The notes under the pieces are model-generated. The model was not told the DNA's origin. It worked only from the letters and a program-made list of their open reading frames with translations, and searched no databases. Both the position numbers and the translations under genes were made by a program. A DNA stretch of 64,000 bases from Pseudomonas borbori (GTDB taxonomy: Bacteria; Pseudomonadota; Gammaproteobacteria; Pseudomonadales; Pseudomonadaceae), in the NCBI RefSeq assembly GCF_900115555.1, contig NZ_FOWX01000013.1:1-64000 (forward strand), in the 5' to 3' direction. Positions 26,626 through 41,592 of the stretch are shown here, one piece after another; within the stretch, counting starts at the first letter, position 1; every line of letters begins with the position of its first letter.

Positions 26626-27471
26626 TTATGGCTGCTTTTCTTCGATCAGCCAATCCATGCGCCAGCCGGCCTGGCTTTGCCCGAGCAAGGTGGTCAGCCA
26701 GGGCAGAACCTGCTTGAGTTCGTCCTCCAGGCCCCAGGGCGGATTGCTGATCACCAGGCCGGAACCGTTCAGGCGCTGGGCGTCGTCGGCGGGATGCACA
26801 TAGAGTTCGATGCGCAGCAGCTTGGGCGCATTGCTCTTTTCCAGATCGCGGTAGAAGCGCCTGAGCTGGCCCAACTCCTTGATCGGGTACCAGATCGCCA
26901 CCACCGCCTGGCGCATCCGGCCAATGGCTTCGTTCAGCGCCTGCACGCAACGCTCCAGTTCGTCGGCCTGCTCGAACGGTGGGTCGATCAGCAGCAGCAC
27001 GCGCTTCTCGCGGGTCGGCAGCAAGGCACGCGGCACGTGCCAGCCCTCGCCCAGGTGCACGGCGACGCGGCGGTCGCCGTGCATGTTTTCCTTGAGCAGG
27101 CGACCGTCTTCGGGGTGTTTTTCGTTGAGGTGCAGGCGGTCCTGTTCGCGCGTCAGCATGCGCGCCAGCTCCGGCGAGCCCGGATAATGACGCAGCACGC
27201 CATCGGGGTTCATGGCGCGAATCACTTCCAGGTAATCGACCAGTTGATCCGGTACATCCTCGGCCTGCCACAGCCGGGCGATGCCCTGCAGCCACTCGCC
27301 GGTGCGGCTGGCCTGATCACCCTGCAGGTCGTAGAGGCCGACGCCGGCGTGGCTGTCGAGGTAGGCGAAGGGCGCCTCCTTGCGTGACAGCAGGGCGATC
27401 AGGCGGCTCAATACATAGTGTTTCAGTACATCGGCATGGTTGCCGGCGTGGAAGGCGTGGCGGTAGTTCAT
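26626..27471 (-). CDS. rlmJ: 23S rRNA adenine(2030)-N6-methyltransferase RlmJ
   Basis: A 281-residue SAM-dependent methyltransferase beginning MNYRHAFHAGNHADVLKH, the RlmJ/YhiR N-terminus. The N6-adenine methyltransferase motif DPPF is at 163-166 (LLLIDPPFEQ); SAM binding involves the LDSHAGVGLYD segment near 38-48. It methylates A2030 of 23S rRNA. It is a single gene, convergent with msrA with only 22 bases between them. Confidence 0.93.
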   Translation of the reverse strand: MNYRHAFHAGNHADVLKHYVLSRLIALLSRKEAPFAYLDSHAGVGLYDLQGDQASRTGEWLQGIARLWQAEDVPDQLVDYLEVIRAMNPDGVLRHYPGSPELARMLTREQDRLHLNEKHPEDGRLLKENMHGDRRVAVHLGEGWHVPRALLPTREKRVLLLIDPPFEQADELERCVQALNEAIGRMRQAVVAIWYPIKELGQLRRFYRDLEKSNAPKLLRIELYVHPADDAQRLNGSGLVISNPPWGLEDELKQVLPWLTTLLGQSQAGWRMDWLIEEKQP

Positions 27472-27514
27472 GGGCAGGCTCCTGTAGCCGCGCAGTTTAC
27501 GTTTGCCGCGTCGT

Positions 27515-28405
27515 TCAAGCGACCGATTGCAGCAGCGGCGCGCGCAATAATTCGAGTAGATGTTCCAAAGCCGGGTGGCTGGGGGCGTCGCGGCGGCGCA
27601 TCAGCAGGGTCGGCGCCGTGGCCAGGTCGCTGTCGATAACCTTGGCGGCCACCAGCCGACCGCGCGGGTGCAGTTGCAACAGACTACGCGGCAGCATGCC
27701 GATGCCCATGCCGGCGGCGACACCGCCGAGGATGGCGTCGATGGAGCCGTAACTCTGACGCGCGCTGATCTGCAGGGCATGGCGTTCGCTCCATTGCTCC
27801 AGGCGCTCGCGGTAGTGGCAGCCAGCGGGGAAGCCGAGCAGGCTGACCGGCCCTTGCAGCAAAGCCTCGCCGGCAGGGCTGGCGGGCAGCACCAGCATCA
27901 GCTCCTCGCGCCAGATCACCTCGGCGTCCAGCAGCGGATGCTCGAAAGGCCCGCCGATCAGGGCGGCGTCCAGTCTCCCCGCCAGTACCTGCTCGACCAG
28001 GTGGCGACTGGTGCCGGTCAGCAGGCTGACATCGACCCGTGGCGCATCGCGATGAAAGGCCGCCAGCACGTCGGGCAAACGCACCGCCGCGGTGGTTTCC
28101 ATCGAACCCAGGCGCAACTCGCCGGCCCAGACATCTTCCTGCACGCTGCGCCAGGCCGCCTGGCACAGCTGCTCCAACTGTTCGGCATAGGCCACCAGGC
28201 GCTCGCCCGCCGGGGTCAGGCGCAAGCGCTGGGCCTGGCGCTGAAACAATACGGCGCCGAGCTGGCTTTCCAGCTGACGCAGCCGCGCCGACACGTTCGA
28301 CGGCACGCAATGCAGTTGCTGCGCCGCCGCGGTCAGCGAGCCGGCGCGGCTAAGGGCGAGAAAATGCCGGAGCAATTGGGGATTGAGTCTTTCCCAGGGC
28401 AGCAT
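27515..28405 (-). CDS. LysR-family transcriptional regulator
   Basis: A 296-residue LysR regulator starting MLPWERLNPQLLRHFLAL at 28405. The winged helix-turn-helix covers roughly residues 10-65 (SLTAAAQQLHCVPSNVSARLRQLESQLG). The C-terminal half (about 90-290) is the periplasmic-binding-like effector domain. It is divergent from an MFS transporter gene, and a perfect 7-base inverted repeat with 11-base spacing lies in the 108-base gap, so it probably controls that transporter and itself. The inducer is unknown. Confidence 0.92.
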   Translation of the reverse strand: MLPWERLNPQLLRHFLALSRAGSLTAAAQQLHCVPSNVSARLRQLESQLGAVLFQRQAQRLRLTPAGERLVAYAEQLEQLCQAAWRSVQEDVWAGELRLGSMETTAAVRLPDVLAAFHRDAPRVDVSLLTGTSRHLVEQVLAGRLDAALIGGPFEHPLLDAEVIWREELMLVLPASPAGEALLQGPVSLLGFPAGCHYRERLEQWSERHALQISARQSYGSIDAILGGVAAGMGIGMLPRSLLQLHPRGRLVAAKVIDSDLATAPTLLMRRRDAPSHPALEHLLELLRAPLLQSVA

Positions 28406-28429
28406 GGTCAGCCTCCGATTCACTATGAG

Positions 28430-28454
28430 TGAAAAACATGCGCAGTATTTTTCA
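28430..28454. promoter_or_regulatory. LysR-type operator candidate
   Basis: TGAAAAA (28430-28436), 11 bases, TTTTTCA (28448-28454): a perfect dyad containing the T-N11-A core of LysR-type binding sites. It starts 25 bases upstream of the lysR ATG and ends 60 bases before the MFS ATG. Confidence 0.7.
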
Positions 28455-28513
28455 TTAACAGTCGGATTGCTACAACCGCTAAGGTTCAAGGCCTCGACCC
28501 AGGCGCCTCACCC

Positions 28514-29692
28514 ATGACTGCAGTCCAACCCCGTCATATCTTCCTGGCCCTGCTGGCGGGCGCCAGTGCGCTGGTGGTGGTGCACGGGCTCGGCCGCTTC
28601 GCCTTCACCCCGCTGCTGCCGCACCTGATCGACGACGGCTTGCTCAGCCTGGAACAGGGCGCCCGCCTGGCGTCCTGGAATTACATCGGCTACCTGCTCG
28701 GCGCGCTGCTCGCCCTCGCCCTGCACGCGCCGCAGCGGATGCGCATCGCCCTGCCCCTGGCGCTGCTGCTGAATGCCTTGCTGACCCTGGCCCAGGGTCT
28801 CACCGAGGACTACCAGAGCCTGCTGCTGTTGCGCCTGGCCAATGGCATCAGCAACGGCGTGGTGTTCGTCCAGGCGCCAGCGTTGGTGCTGGAGTGGCTG
28901 GCGCAACAGCAACGTACGCGCCTGAGCGGTTTGATCTATCTCGGCCTGGGCGGCGGGCTGTTGCTCTCCAGCGGCGTGGCGGACTGGCCGGCGCACTGGC
29001 TCAGCGGCGCGCAGCGCTGGTGGCCGGCTGCGACCCTGGCCTTGCCGATAGCGCTGTTGAGCGCCTATCTGCTCGGCCAGCTCAAGGTACAGCCGCACGC
29101 CTCGACCACCCGGCAGCCGACCAGCAGGCTATTCGATCGCGCCAGCACCCCGCTGTTTCTCGCCTATGCCGGCGCCGGTCTCGGCTATATCCTGCCGATG
29201 ACCTTTCTGCCGGCCCTCGCCCGCGAACAATTGCCGGCGGGCGATCCATTACTGAGCGGCGCCTGGCGCTGGACCGCACTGGCCAGCCTGGCCTCCATCG
29301 CCCTGTGGAACTACCTCGGCGCGCGCTTGGGCGACCGCCGTGCGCTGCTCGTCAACTATGCCATCCAGGCGCTCGGCGCGGCCGCGCCGTTGCTATGGCC
29401 GGGACAGTTCGGCGTATTGCTCTGCGCGGTGCTGGTGGGCGGCAGTTTTATCGGCAGCGTATTTCTTACCCAGCGCCTGGCGCGCAACCTGCATCCACAT
29501 CAGGGCCCGCGCTTGTCGGCGGCCTTGATCGCGCTGTACGGCGGCAGCCAGTTGGCCGGTCCCTGGCTGGCCGAGCAATGGCTGGCCCAGGGTGGCAGCC
29601 TCGGACAGAGCTTCGCGCTTGGCGCCGCCGCGTTGATCTGGGCCCTGGCCTGGTCGTTTGCGGTTCCCGTTCATTTATCGGAAAGGAGGTAA
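28514..29692 (+). CDS. MFS transporter of the YbfB/YjiJ type
   Basis: A 392-residue polytopic membrane protein with about 12 hydrophobic segments. The opening ALVVVHGLGRFAFTPLLPHLIDDGLLSLEQGARLAS-type N-terminus is characteristic of YbfB/YjiJ-like MFS proteins. It presumably exports or imports a small organic compound across the inner membrane. A LysR gene diverges from it, and a tautomerase gene follows five bases after its stop, so the two are likely co-transcribed and controlled by the LysR protein. The substrate cannot be inferred. Confidence 0.88.
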   Translation: MTAVQPRHIFLALLAGASALVVVHGLGRFAFTPLLPHLIDDGLLSLEQGARLASWNYIGYLLGALLALALHAPQRMRIALPLALLLNALLTLAQGLTEDYQSLLLLRLANGISNGVVFVQAPALVLEWLAQQQRTRLSGLIYLGLGGGLLLSSGVADWPAHWLSGAQRWWPAATLALPIALLSAYLLGQLKVQPHASTTRQPTSRLFDRASTPLFLAYAGAGLGYILPMTFLPALAREQLPAGDPLLSGAWRWTALASLASIALWNYLGARLGDRRALLVNYAIQALGAAAPLLWPGQFGVLLCAVLVGGSFIGSVFLTQRLARNLHPHQGPRLSAALIALYGGSQLAGPWLAEQWLAQGGSLGQSFALGAAALIWALAWSFAVPVHLSERR

Positions 29693-29696
29693 TGCA

Positions 29697-29906
29697 ATGC
29701 CCTATGTGAATATCAAGATCACCCGCGAAGGCGCGACCGCCGAGCAGAAGCGTCAATTGATCGAAGGCGCCACCCAATTGCTGGTCGATGTGCTGGGCAA
29801 GAACCCGGCGACCACCGTGGTGGTGATCGACGAAGTGGACACCGACAACTGGGGCATCGGCGGTATTCCGGTGACCGAGCGGCGGCGTAGTGAGGCCAAA
29901 GGTTAG
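29697..29906 (+). CDS. 4-oxalocrotonate tautomerase-family protein
   Basis: A 69-residue tautomerase. The start at 29697 (MPYVNIKITREG) is set by a strong ribosome-binding site AAGGAGGT about 7 bases upstream. Removal of Met exposes the catalytic Pro-1 of this superfamily; R11 follows, as in 4-OT-like proteins. The family converts enol to keto acids or carries out related proton transfers, often in aromatic-ring degradation, but sequence alone gives no substrate. It follows the MFS gene by four bases, suggesting a two-gene operon. Confidence 0.9.
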   Translation: MPYVNIKITREGATAEQKRQLIEGATQLLVDVLGKNPATTVVVIDEVDTDNWGIGGIPVTERRRSEAKG

Positions 29907-30289
29907 GCCTTAAGTGTTGGTTATCTTCTGTTGCGTTCAGGACGATGCCTAGGTGTAGGGGGTGTGCCGCGCGCACCGATACAAAAGCCAACGCCAATAC
30001 CGGTCCCTGTGCTGGTGCGCACGGCGCACCCTACCGATTGCGGTAGCTCAAACAGGCCATGGAGGCCCAAGAAGTTGTCCGTCAAGATTGCCATCCCGTA
30101 GTCCGTACGCAATCCGGGTTACCAGGCTACAGCCGTTAGCAAGCAGAGCAACGGCATCGCCAGCAAGCTGGCGCCTACAAGAGGTCACTCTGCGTTAAGC
30201 GGGTTTTGCAGCCTTATCACGCCAATGGATGAAGCTAGGCGCTGATTATTCAGCCGCCTAGACTGGCGCCATTCCATTGGAGGTAGCCC
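29907..30289. other. Intergenic stretch without a gene
   Basis: 383 bases between the tautomerase and the acyl-CoA dehydrogenase genes. It contains the third paired-palindrome repeat (29961-30030). The rest shows no credible reading frame. The acyl-CoA dehydrogenase gene has GGAGG 6 bases before its ATG, so its promoter should lie in the right half; I cannot fix it. Confidence 0.6.
29961..30030. repeat. Paired-palindrome intergenic repeat, copy 3
   Basis: GGTGCGC-ACG-GCGCACC (30014-30030), identical in its 17-base core to copy 2, preceded by GGTGTGCCGCGCGCACC (29961-29977). The 36-base interval between the units differs from the other copies. Confidence 0.75.
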
Positions 30290-32092
30290 ATGTCCGAGTC
30301 CCTGCTCAGCGCCCGCAACCTGGCCTTCGAGCTTTACGAAGTGCTCGACGCCGAAGCCCTGACCCAGCGCGAGCGCTTCGCCGAGCACAGCCGCGAGACC
30401 TTCGATGCGGCCATCGACACCGCGCGCAGCATCGCCGAGAACCTGTTCGCCCCGCACAACCGCAAGAACGACGAACACGAACCCGAATATGTCGACGGCG
30501 CGGCGGTGCTGATTCCCGAGGTCAAGCCGGCGGTGGACGCCTTCCTCGAAGCCGGGTTTCTCAATGCCACAAGAGACTTCGAAACTGGCGGTATGCAGCT
30601 GCCCAACCTGCTGTCGCAAGCCTGCTTCGCCCACTTCCAGTCGGCCAACGCGGCGACCACCTCCTACCCATTCCTGACCATGGGCGCGGCCAACCTGATC
30701 GAAACCTTCGGCAGCGAAGAGCAGAAGCGACGCTTCCTGCAGCCGATGATCGACGGGCGTTTCTTCGGCACCATGGCCCTCACCGAGCCCCATGCCGGCT
30801 CCTCGCTATCGGATCTGCGCACCCGCGCCGAACCGGCGGGCGACGGTACTCACCGGCTCAAGGGCAACAAGATCTTCATCTCCGGCGGCGACCATCCGTT
30901 GAGCGAGAACATCGTGCACATGGTGCTGGCCAGGCTGCCGGACGCCCCGCCCGGGGTGAAGGGCATCAGCCTGTTTATCGTGCCCAAGTTTCTGGTGGGC
31001 GACGACGGCAGCCTGGGCAAGCGCAACGACGTGGCGCTGGCCGGGCTGTTCCACAAGATGGGCTGGCGCGGCACCACCTCCACCGCGCTGAACTTCGGCG
31101 ATAACGGCGACTGCGTCGGCTATCTGGTGGGCAAGCCGCACCACGGCCTGTCCTATATGTTCCAGATGATGAACGAGGCGCGCATCGGCGTCGGCATGGG
31201 CGCGGTGATGCTCGGCTACGCCGGCTACCTGTATTCGCTCGATTACGCCCGCCAGCGCCCGCAAGGTCGCCTGCCGGACGGCAAGGACCCGAGTTCGAGC
31301 CAGGTGGCGATCATCGAGCATGCCGACGTGCGGCGCATGCTGCTGACCCAGAAGGCCTATGTCGAAGGTGCCTTCGACCTCGGCCTGTATGCCGCACGGC
31401 TGTTCGACGACACCCAGACCCTGGCGACCGAGGAAGAGCGCCGCATCGCCCTGGAGCTGCTCGACCTGCTGACCCCGATCGTCAAATCCTGGCCCTCGGA
31501 GTTCTGTCTCAAGGCCAACGAACTGGCGATCCAGATTCTCGGTGGCCACGGCTATACCCGCGATTACCCGGTGGAGCAGTATTACCGTGACAACCGCCTC
31601 AACCCGATCCATGAAGGCACCCACGGCATCCAGTCCCTCGACCTGCTCGGGCGCAAGCTGTCGATGAACGGCGGCGCGGCGCTCAAGCAACTGCTCAAGC
31701 TGATCCAGGCCAGCTGCCAGCAGGCCAGCGAATACCCATCGCTGGTCGCCCTGCGCCAGCCGCTGGAGCAACTGCTGGCGCGCCTGTCGGCGGTCACCCT
31801 GGCACTGCTGGGCGACCTGATGGGTGGCAAGGTCAACCAGGGCCTGGCCAACTCGGCGCTGTACCTCAACGTCTTCGGTCATATGGTGATCGGCTGGCGC
31901 TGGCTGGAGCAGGCGATCAAGGCCGAGCAGGGCCTGGCGGCCGGCAACCCGGCGGATGCCGACTTCTATCAAGGCAAGCTGCAGGCCGCGCGCTATTTCC
32001 TGACCTGGGAGGTGCCGGGCTGCCAGCACCACCTGGCCCTGCTCGAGGCCCGCGACGACTGCTGTCTCAGCATGCAGGACGCCTGGTTCTAA
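30290..32092 (+). CDS. Acyl-CoA dehydrogenase (long form, about 600 residues)
   Basis: A 600-residue FAD flavoprotein of the acyl-CoA dehydrogenase family. FAD/substrate motifs are GTMALTEPHAGSSLSDL (about 162-178) and the C-terminal ILGGHGYTRDYPVEQYYRDN. A catalytic-base region is NPIHEGTHGIQSLDLLGRK. The extra C-terminal part (about 450-600) places it with the long bacterial forms rather than the 380-residue ones. It oxidises an acyl-CoA to the 2-enoyl-CoA; chain length is unknown. The gene is alone, as is PA5020 of P. aeruginosa, followed by a repeat and a terminator. Confidence 0.92.
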   Translation: MSESLLSARNLAFELYEVLDAEALTQRERFAEHSRETFDAAIDTARSIAENLFAPHNRKNDEHEPEYVDGAAVLIPEVKPAVDAFLEAGFLNATRDFETGGMQLPNLLSQACFAHFQSANAATTSYPFLTMGAANLIETFGSEEQKRRFLQPMIDGRFFGTMALTEPHAGSSLSDLRTRAEPAGDGTHRLKGNKIFISGGDHPLSENIVHMVLARLPDAPPGVKGISLFIVPKFLVGDDGSLGKRNDVALAGLFHKMGWRGTTSTALNFGDNGDCVGYLVGKPHHGLSYMFQMMNEARIGVGMGAVMLGYAGYLYSLDYARQRPQGRLPDGKDPSSSQVAIIEHADVRRMLLTQKAYVEGAFDLGLYAARLFDDTQTLATEEERRIALELLDLLTPIVKSWPSEFCLKANELAIQILGGHGYTRDYPVEQYYRDNRLNPIHEGTHGIQSLDLLGRKLSMNGGAALKQLLKLIQASCQQASEYPSLVALRQPLEQLLARLSAVTLALLGDLMGGKVNQGLANSALYLNVFGHMVIGWRWLEQAIKAEQGLAAGNPADADFYQGKLQAARYFLTWEVPGCQHHLALLEARDDCCLSMQDAWF

Positions 32093-32111
32093 ACGCCGGC
32101 ACAAACCCGTA

Positions 32112-32168
32112 GGGTGCGCCACACGCACCCTGGTCTCGCCCGGGAACGCTGGCGCGCATGGCGTACCC
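32112..32168. repeat. Paired-palindrome intergenic repeat, copy 4 (diverged)
   Basis: GGGTGCG-CCACA-CGCACCC (32112-32130) followed by the degenerate unit GGCGCGCATGGCGTACCC (32151-32168). It lies just after the acyl-CoA dehydrogenase stop and before its terminator. Confidence 0.65.
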
Positions 32169-32221
32169 TGCGGACCTCCTGGGCATGCTGAACATTCCAG
32201 AACGGCCTGGACGAATCACCC

Positions 32222-32251
32222 AACGCCTCGCTTGCGCGAGGCGTTTTTTTT
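32222..32251 (+). terminator. Rho-independent terminator after the acyl-CoA dehydrogenase gene
   Basis: CGCCTCG (32224-32230), six-base loop, CGAGGCG (32237-32243), then eight T residues. AA before the stem can pair with the first Us. Confidence 0.92.
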
Positions 32252-32335
32252 GACAGCCGGGCGAGGGCAACGGTTAGAATCCATGGCACGCACCGTGCAT
32301 ATCGGTGCCACCGCCTTTCAGCCCGGAGCACCTCC

Positions 32336-34081
<1,746 letters not shown>

Positions 34082-34162
34082 CGGGCCGCGGCAAACCTCC
34101 TGCATCAAGCCTTTCAGCAGCCTGTTAAACTCAGTCTCTTTTCGAACCAGCCGATCGTGACC

Positions 34163-39050
<4,888 letters not shown>

Positions 39051-39079
39051 ACAATTGCGCAAGGGTGGGAGGGGCTTTA

Positions 39080-39278
39080 GCAGGCTGTTGAAAAACTAGC
39101 TGCGTTGGCAATACCGCGTTAAAAACAGGCTCGGATGCGAGCCCAGGCTAGGCGCCCCCGTCAAAATGCTCATTTACAGCTCGTAAAGTCGGATGCGACC
39201 CCAGTCGCTTCCTCGCCTGTTTGCGGGGACGCCTAGTCCTTGTATTGCCTGCCTCGTCTACGTTTTTCAACGGCCTGC
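39080..39278. mobile_element. 199-bp MITE-like element with about 36-bp terminal inverted repeats
   Basis: The left end GCAGGCTGTTGAAAAAC (39080-39096) is matched by the right end read on the minus strand (GCAGGCCGTTGAAAAACG, from 39278). Similarity continues for about 36 bases to CAATAC on both sides. The element is flanked by TA on each side (39078-39079 and 39279-39280), as expected from a TA target duplication. It encodes no protein. Internal complementary blocks (CTAGGCG near 39149 and CGCCTAG near 39230) let the whole element fold back. Confidence 0.75.
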
Positions 39279-39664
39279 TAGCCGCGACTGTCGCCGCTGC
39301 GACTGCATGGATGCAGGAGGTAGAGCGAAGCAGGATGCCCGAGCCGAAAGCGCCTCCCACGCTGTGTCGCCTCAGGCCGCAGGCGGTCCCCTGCGAACCA
39401 CCCAATAGCCACTCCAAGCCATGATCACCTGCAACCCGCTGCCGTCGAGCAGCGGCAGCGCCGCGCATGTGCCCCCGCGCGCCGGCATGGACGGTGCGCG
39501 GCCGGGAGGGCGGGTGCAGCCTTATCTGTTAAATCGAAAAGGCATATAAACCTTCTCAAACATTCTTAGACTCTCTAAGCAGCAAGCCTTATCTTCAGCG
39601 CCTCGCATGGCCGCCCTTGAGCGCGCCCGCCGCCTTACACGAGATTTGCACGCTAAGGACGTTC
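39279..39664. other. Intergenic stretch without a gene
   Basis: 386 bases between the MITE-like element and the DASS permease gene. It contains a hairpin CGCTGCCG/CGGCAGCG (39437-39460) without a U-run, and an AT-richer segment (about 39525-39590) where the permease promoter probably lies. Short open frames here have no resemblance to known proteins and I do not call them. Confidence 0.55.
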
Positions 39665-41461
39665 ATGTTCTGGGACTCGCTACCCCTGCCCTTGCTGTTT
39701 GTCGGCGCCCTGCTGATCTGGGTGCTGTATGCCTTCGTGCGCGAGAAGTGGAGCCCGGACATAGTCGCGGCGATTGCCGTGGCGGCGCTGCTGGTCACGC
39801 AACTGCTGACGCCCGGCGAAGTGCTCAGCGTGCTGAGCAACTCGGCGCCGGTGACCATCGCCTGCATGTTCGTACTGTCCGCCGCCCTGGAGCGCACCGG
39901 CTGCATCGACGCCCTGGGCAACTGGCTGGGCGACCTGGTCGGCACCAGCCCGATCCGCGTGCTCACCGGTCTGACGCTCACCGCCCTGGTGATTTCCGCC
40001 TGCCTGAACAACACCCCGGTGGTCGCCATTCTCACCCCGGTGGCGATCTCCCTGGCCCGCCGCGCCGGCACTCTGCCGTCGAAACTGCTGATCCCGCTGT
40101 CCTACGCCACCATCCTCGGCGGCACCCTGACCATGATCGGCACCTCGACCAACATCCTGGTCGACGGCGTGGCGCGCAAGGCCGGCCTGGCGCCCTTCGG
40201 CATCTTCGAGATCACCGGCGCCGGGCTGATCCTGGCCACGGTCGGCATGCTCTACCTGCTGACCATCGGCCGCCACCTGCTGCCCGAGCGCGACACCCTG
40301 TCCAAGCAGCTGCGCCCCGACCTCGACCGCACCTTCATGACCGAACTGCTGGTGCCCCATGGCTCACCGGTGATCGGCAAGACCCTGGCCGAAGCCAACC
40401 TCAACGGCGGCAGTGGCCTGCAGGTGCTCAAACTGTTCCGCGAGGACCAGGAGTTCACCGAACCGACCCACGACACCCAACTGGCCAATGGCGATCGCCT
40501 GGTACTGCATGGCCAGGTGAAGAACGTGGTGGAGCTGCGTGAAAGCGGTCACCTGACCTTCAACCGCGGCGACGCCTTCGAGACCATCAGCAGCCACGAC
40601 GTGGTGCTGGCCGAGGCCATAGTCGGGCGCAGTTCGCGTTTCAGCCACCGGCCCATGCGCGACCTCGACCTGACTGCGCGCTACGGCATCGCCGTGCTCG
40701 CCGTGCACCGTCAGGACGAGAACATCCAGGGCAACCTGGACGACTTCGAGCTGCAGTTCGGCGACGTGATGCTGGTCGAGGGCACCCCCTCGCAAATCAA
40801 GCGCTTCGCCGACAATGGCGAATTGATCAGCCTCAACGCCGTGCAGGAACGCGCCTTCCGCCGCGACAAGGCGCCGATTGCGATCATCGCCACCCTGGCG
40901 GTGATGCTCCTCGCCGCCTTCGGCGTGATGCCGATCGAGGGCCTGGCGATCATCGGCGCGGTGGCTGTGCTGGCGACTCGCTGCCTGGACGTGGAAGACG
41001 CCTACAAGGCGGTGGACTGGAAGATCCTCAGCCTGATCTTCGGCATGCTGGCGATCAGCATCGCCATGGACAAGGTCGGCCTGGTCACGCTGATGGTGCA
41101 GAACATGATGGACCTGCTGCCCTGGGCCGGGCCGCTGCTGATGCTGTCGTTCATCTACCTGTTCACCTCGATCCTCACCGAGGTGCTGTCGAACAACGCC
41201 GTGGCGGTGCTGGTCACCCCGATCGCCATCGGCATGGCCCAGCACCTGGGCGTCGACCCGCGCGCCTTCGTGGTCGCGGTGATGTTCGCCGCCAGCGCCA
41301 GCTTCGCCACGCCCATCGGCTACCAGACCAACACCTTCGTCTACAACGCCGGCGGCTACCGCTTCACCGACTTCATGAAGGTCGGCATTCCGCTCAACCT
41401 GCTGCTCTGGGTGGTGGCCAGCTTGGTGATTCCCTGGTTCTGGCCGCTGACGCCGCTGTGA
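39665..41461 (+). CDS. DASS/SLC13-type permease with two TrkA-C domains
   Basis: A 598-residue inner-membrane protein starting MFWDSLPLPLLFVGALL at 39665. Hydrophobic segments at about 5-200 and 385-598 flank a soluble insert (about 205-385) that contains two TrkA-C-like regulatory domains (VIGKTLAEANLNGG and the RFSHRPMRDLDLTARYGIAVLAV-type segment). Family hallmarks are SACLNNTPVVAILTPVA and, in the second half, VLSNNAVAVLVTPIAIG with FATPIGYQTN. Such proteins transport sulfate, dicarboxylates or other anions with Na+. The substrate is not evident. The nearby metY hints at sulfur but does not prove it. Confidence 0.88.
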   Translation: MFWDSLPLPLLFVGALLIWVLYAFVREKWSPDIVAAIAVAALLVTQLLTPGEVLSVLSNSAPVTIACMFVLSAALERTGCIDALGNWLGDLVGTSPIRVLTGLTLTALVISACLNNTPVVAILTPVAISLARRAGTLPSKLLIPLSYATILGGTLTMIGTSTNILVDGVARKAGLAPFGIFEITGAGLILATVGMLYLLTIGRHLLPERDTLSKQLRPDLDRTFMTELLVPHGSPVIGKTLAEANLNGGSGLQVLKLFREDQEFTEPTHDTQLANGDRLVLHGQVKNVVELRESGHLTFNRGDAFETISSHDVVLAEAIVGRSSRFSHRPMRDLDLTARYGIAVLAVHRQDENIQGNLDDFELQFGDVMLVEGTPSQIKRFADNGELISLNAVQERAFRRDKAPIAIIATLAVMLLAAFGVMPIEGLAIIGAVAVLATRCLDVEDAYKAVDWKILSLIFGMLAISIAMDKVGLVTLMVQNMMDLLPWAGPLLMLSFIYLFTSILTEVLSNNAVAVLVTPIAIGMAQHLGVDPRAFVVAVMFAASASFATPIGYQTNTFVYNAGGYRFTDFMKVGIPLNLLLWVVASLVIPWFWPLTPL

Positions 41462-41469
41462 GCCCTTGA

Positions 41470-41505
41470 GCGACACAGGGTCAACGCCCGTTGCCCCTGT
41501 GTCGC
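41470..41505 (+). terminator. Candidate hairpin terminator after the permease gene
   Basis: GCGACACAGGG (41470-41480) pairs with CCCTGTGTCGC (41495-41505); the loop contains a second stem CAAC-GCCC-GTTG. It starts 9 bases after the stop codon. Only three Ts follow a few bases later, so termination is plausible but unproven. Confidence 0.55.
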
Positions 41506-41592
41506 AGCAGTTTCATTGCCGCAGATCATTGACCACGATTGGCCTCTCTGGCCATGCTGCGGCTCTTTCAATCTGCCCGAAGGAACGCCTGC

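Noticed and set aside
39148..39468. Possible small protein gene in the selO-permease gap
   Set aside because: The frame overlaps the MITE-like inverted repeat, has no ribosome-binding site or known resemblance.
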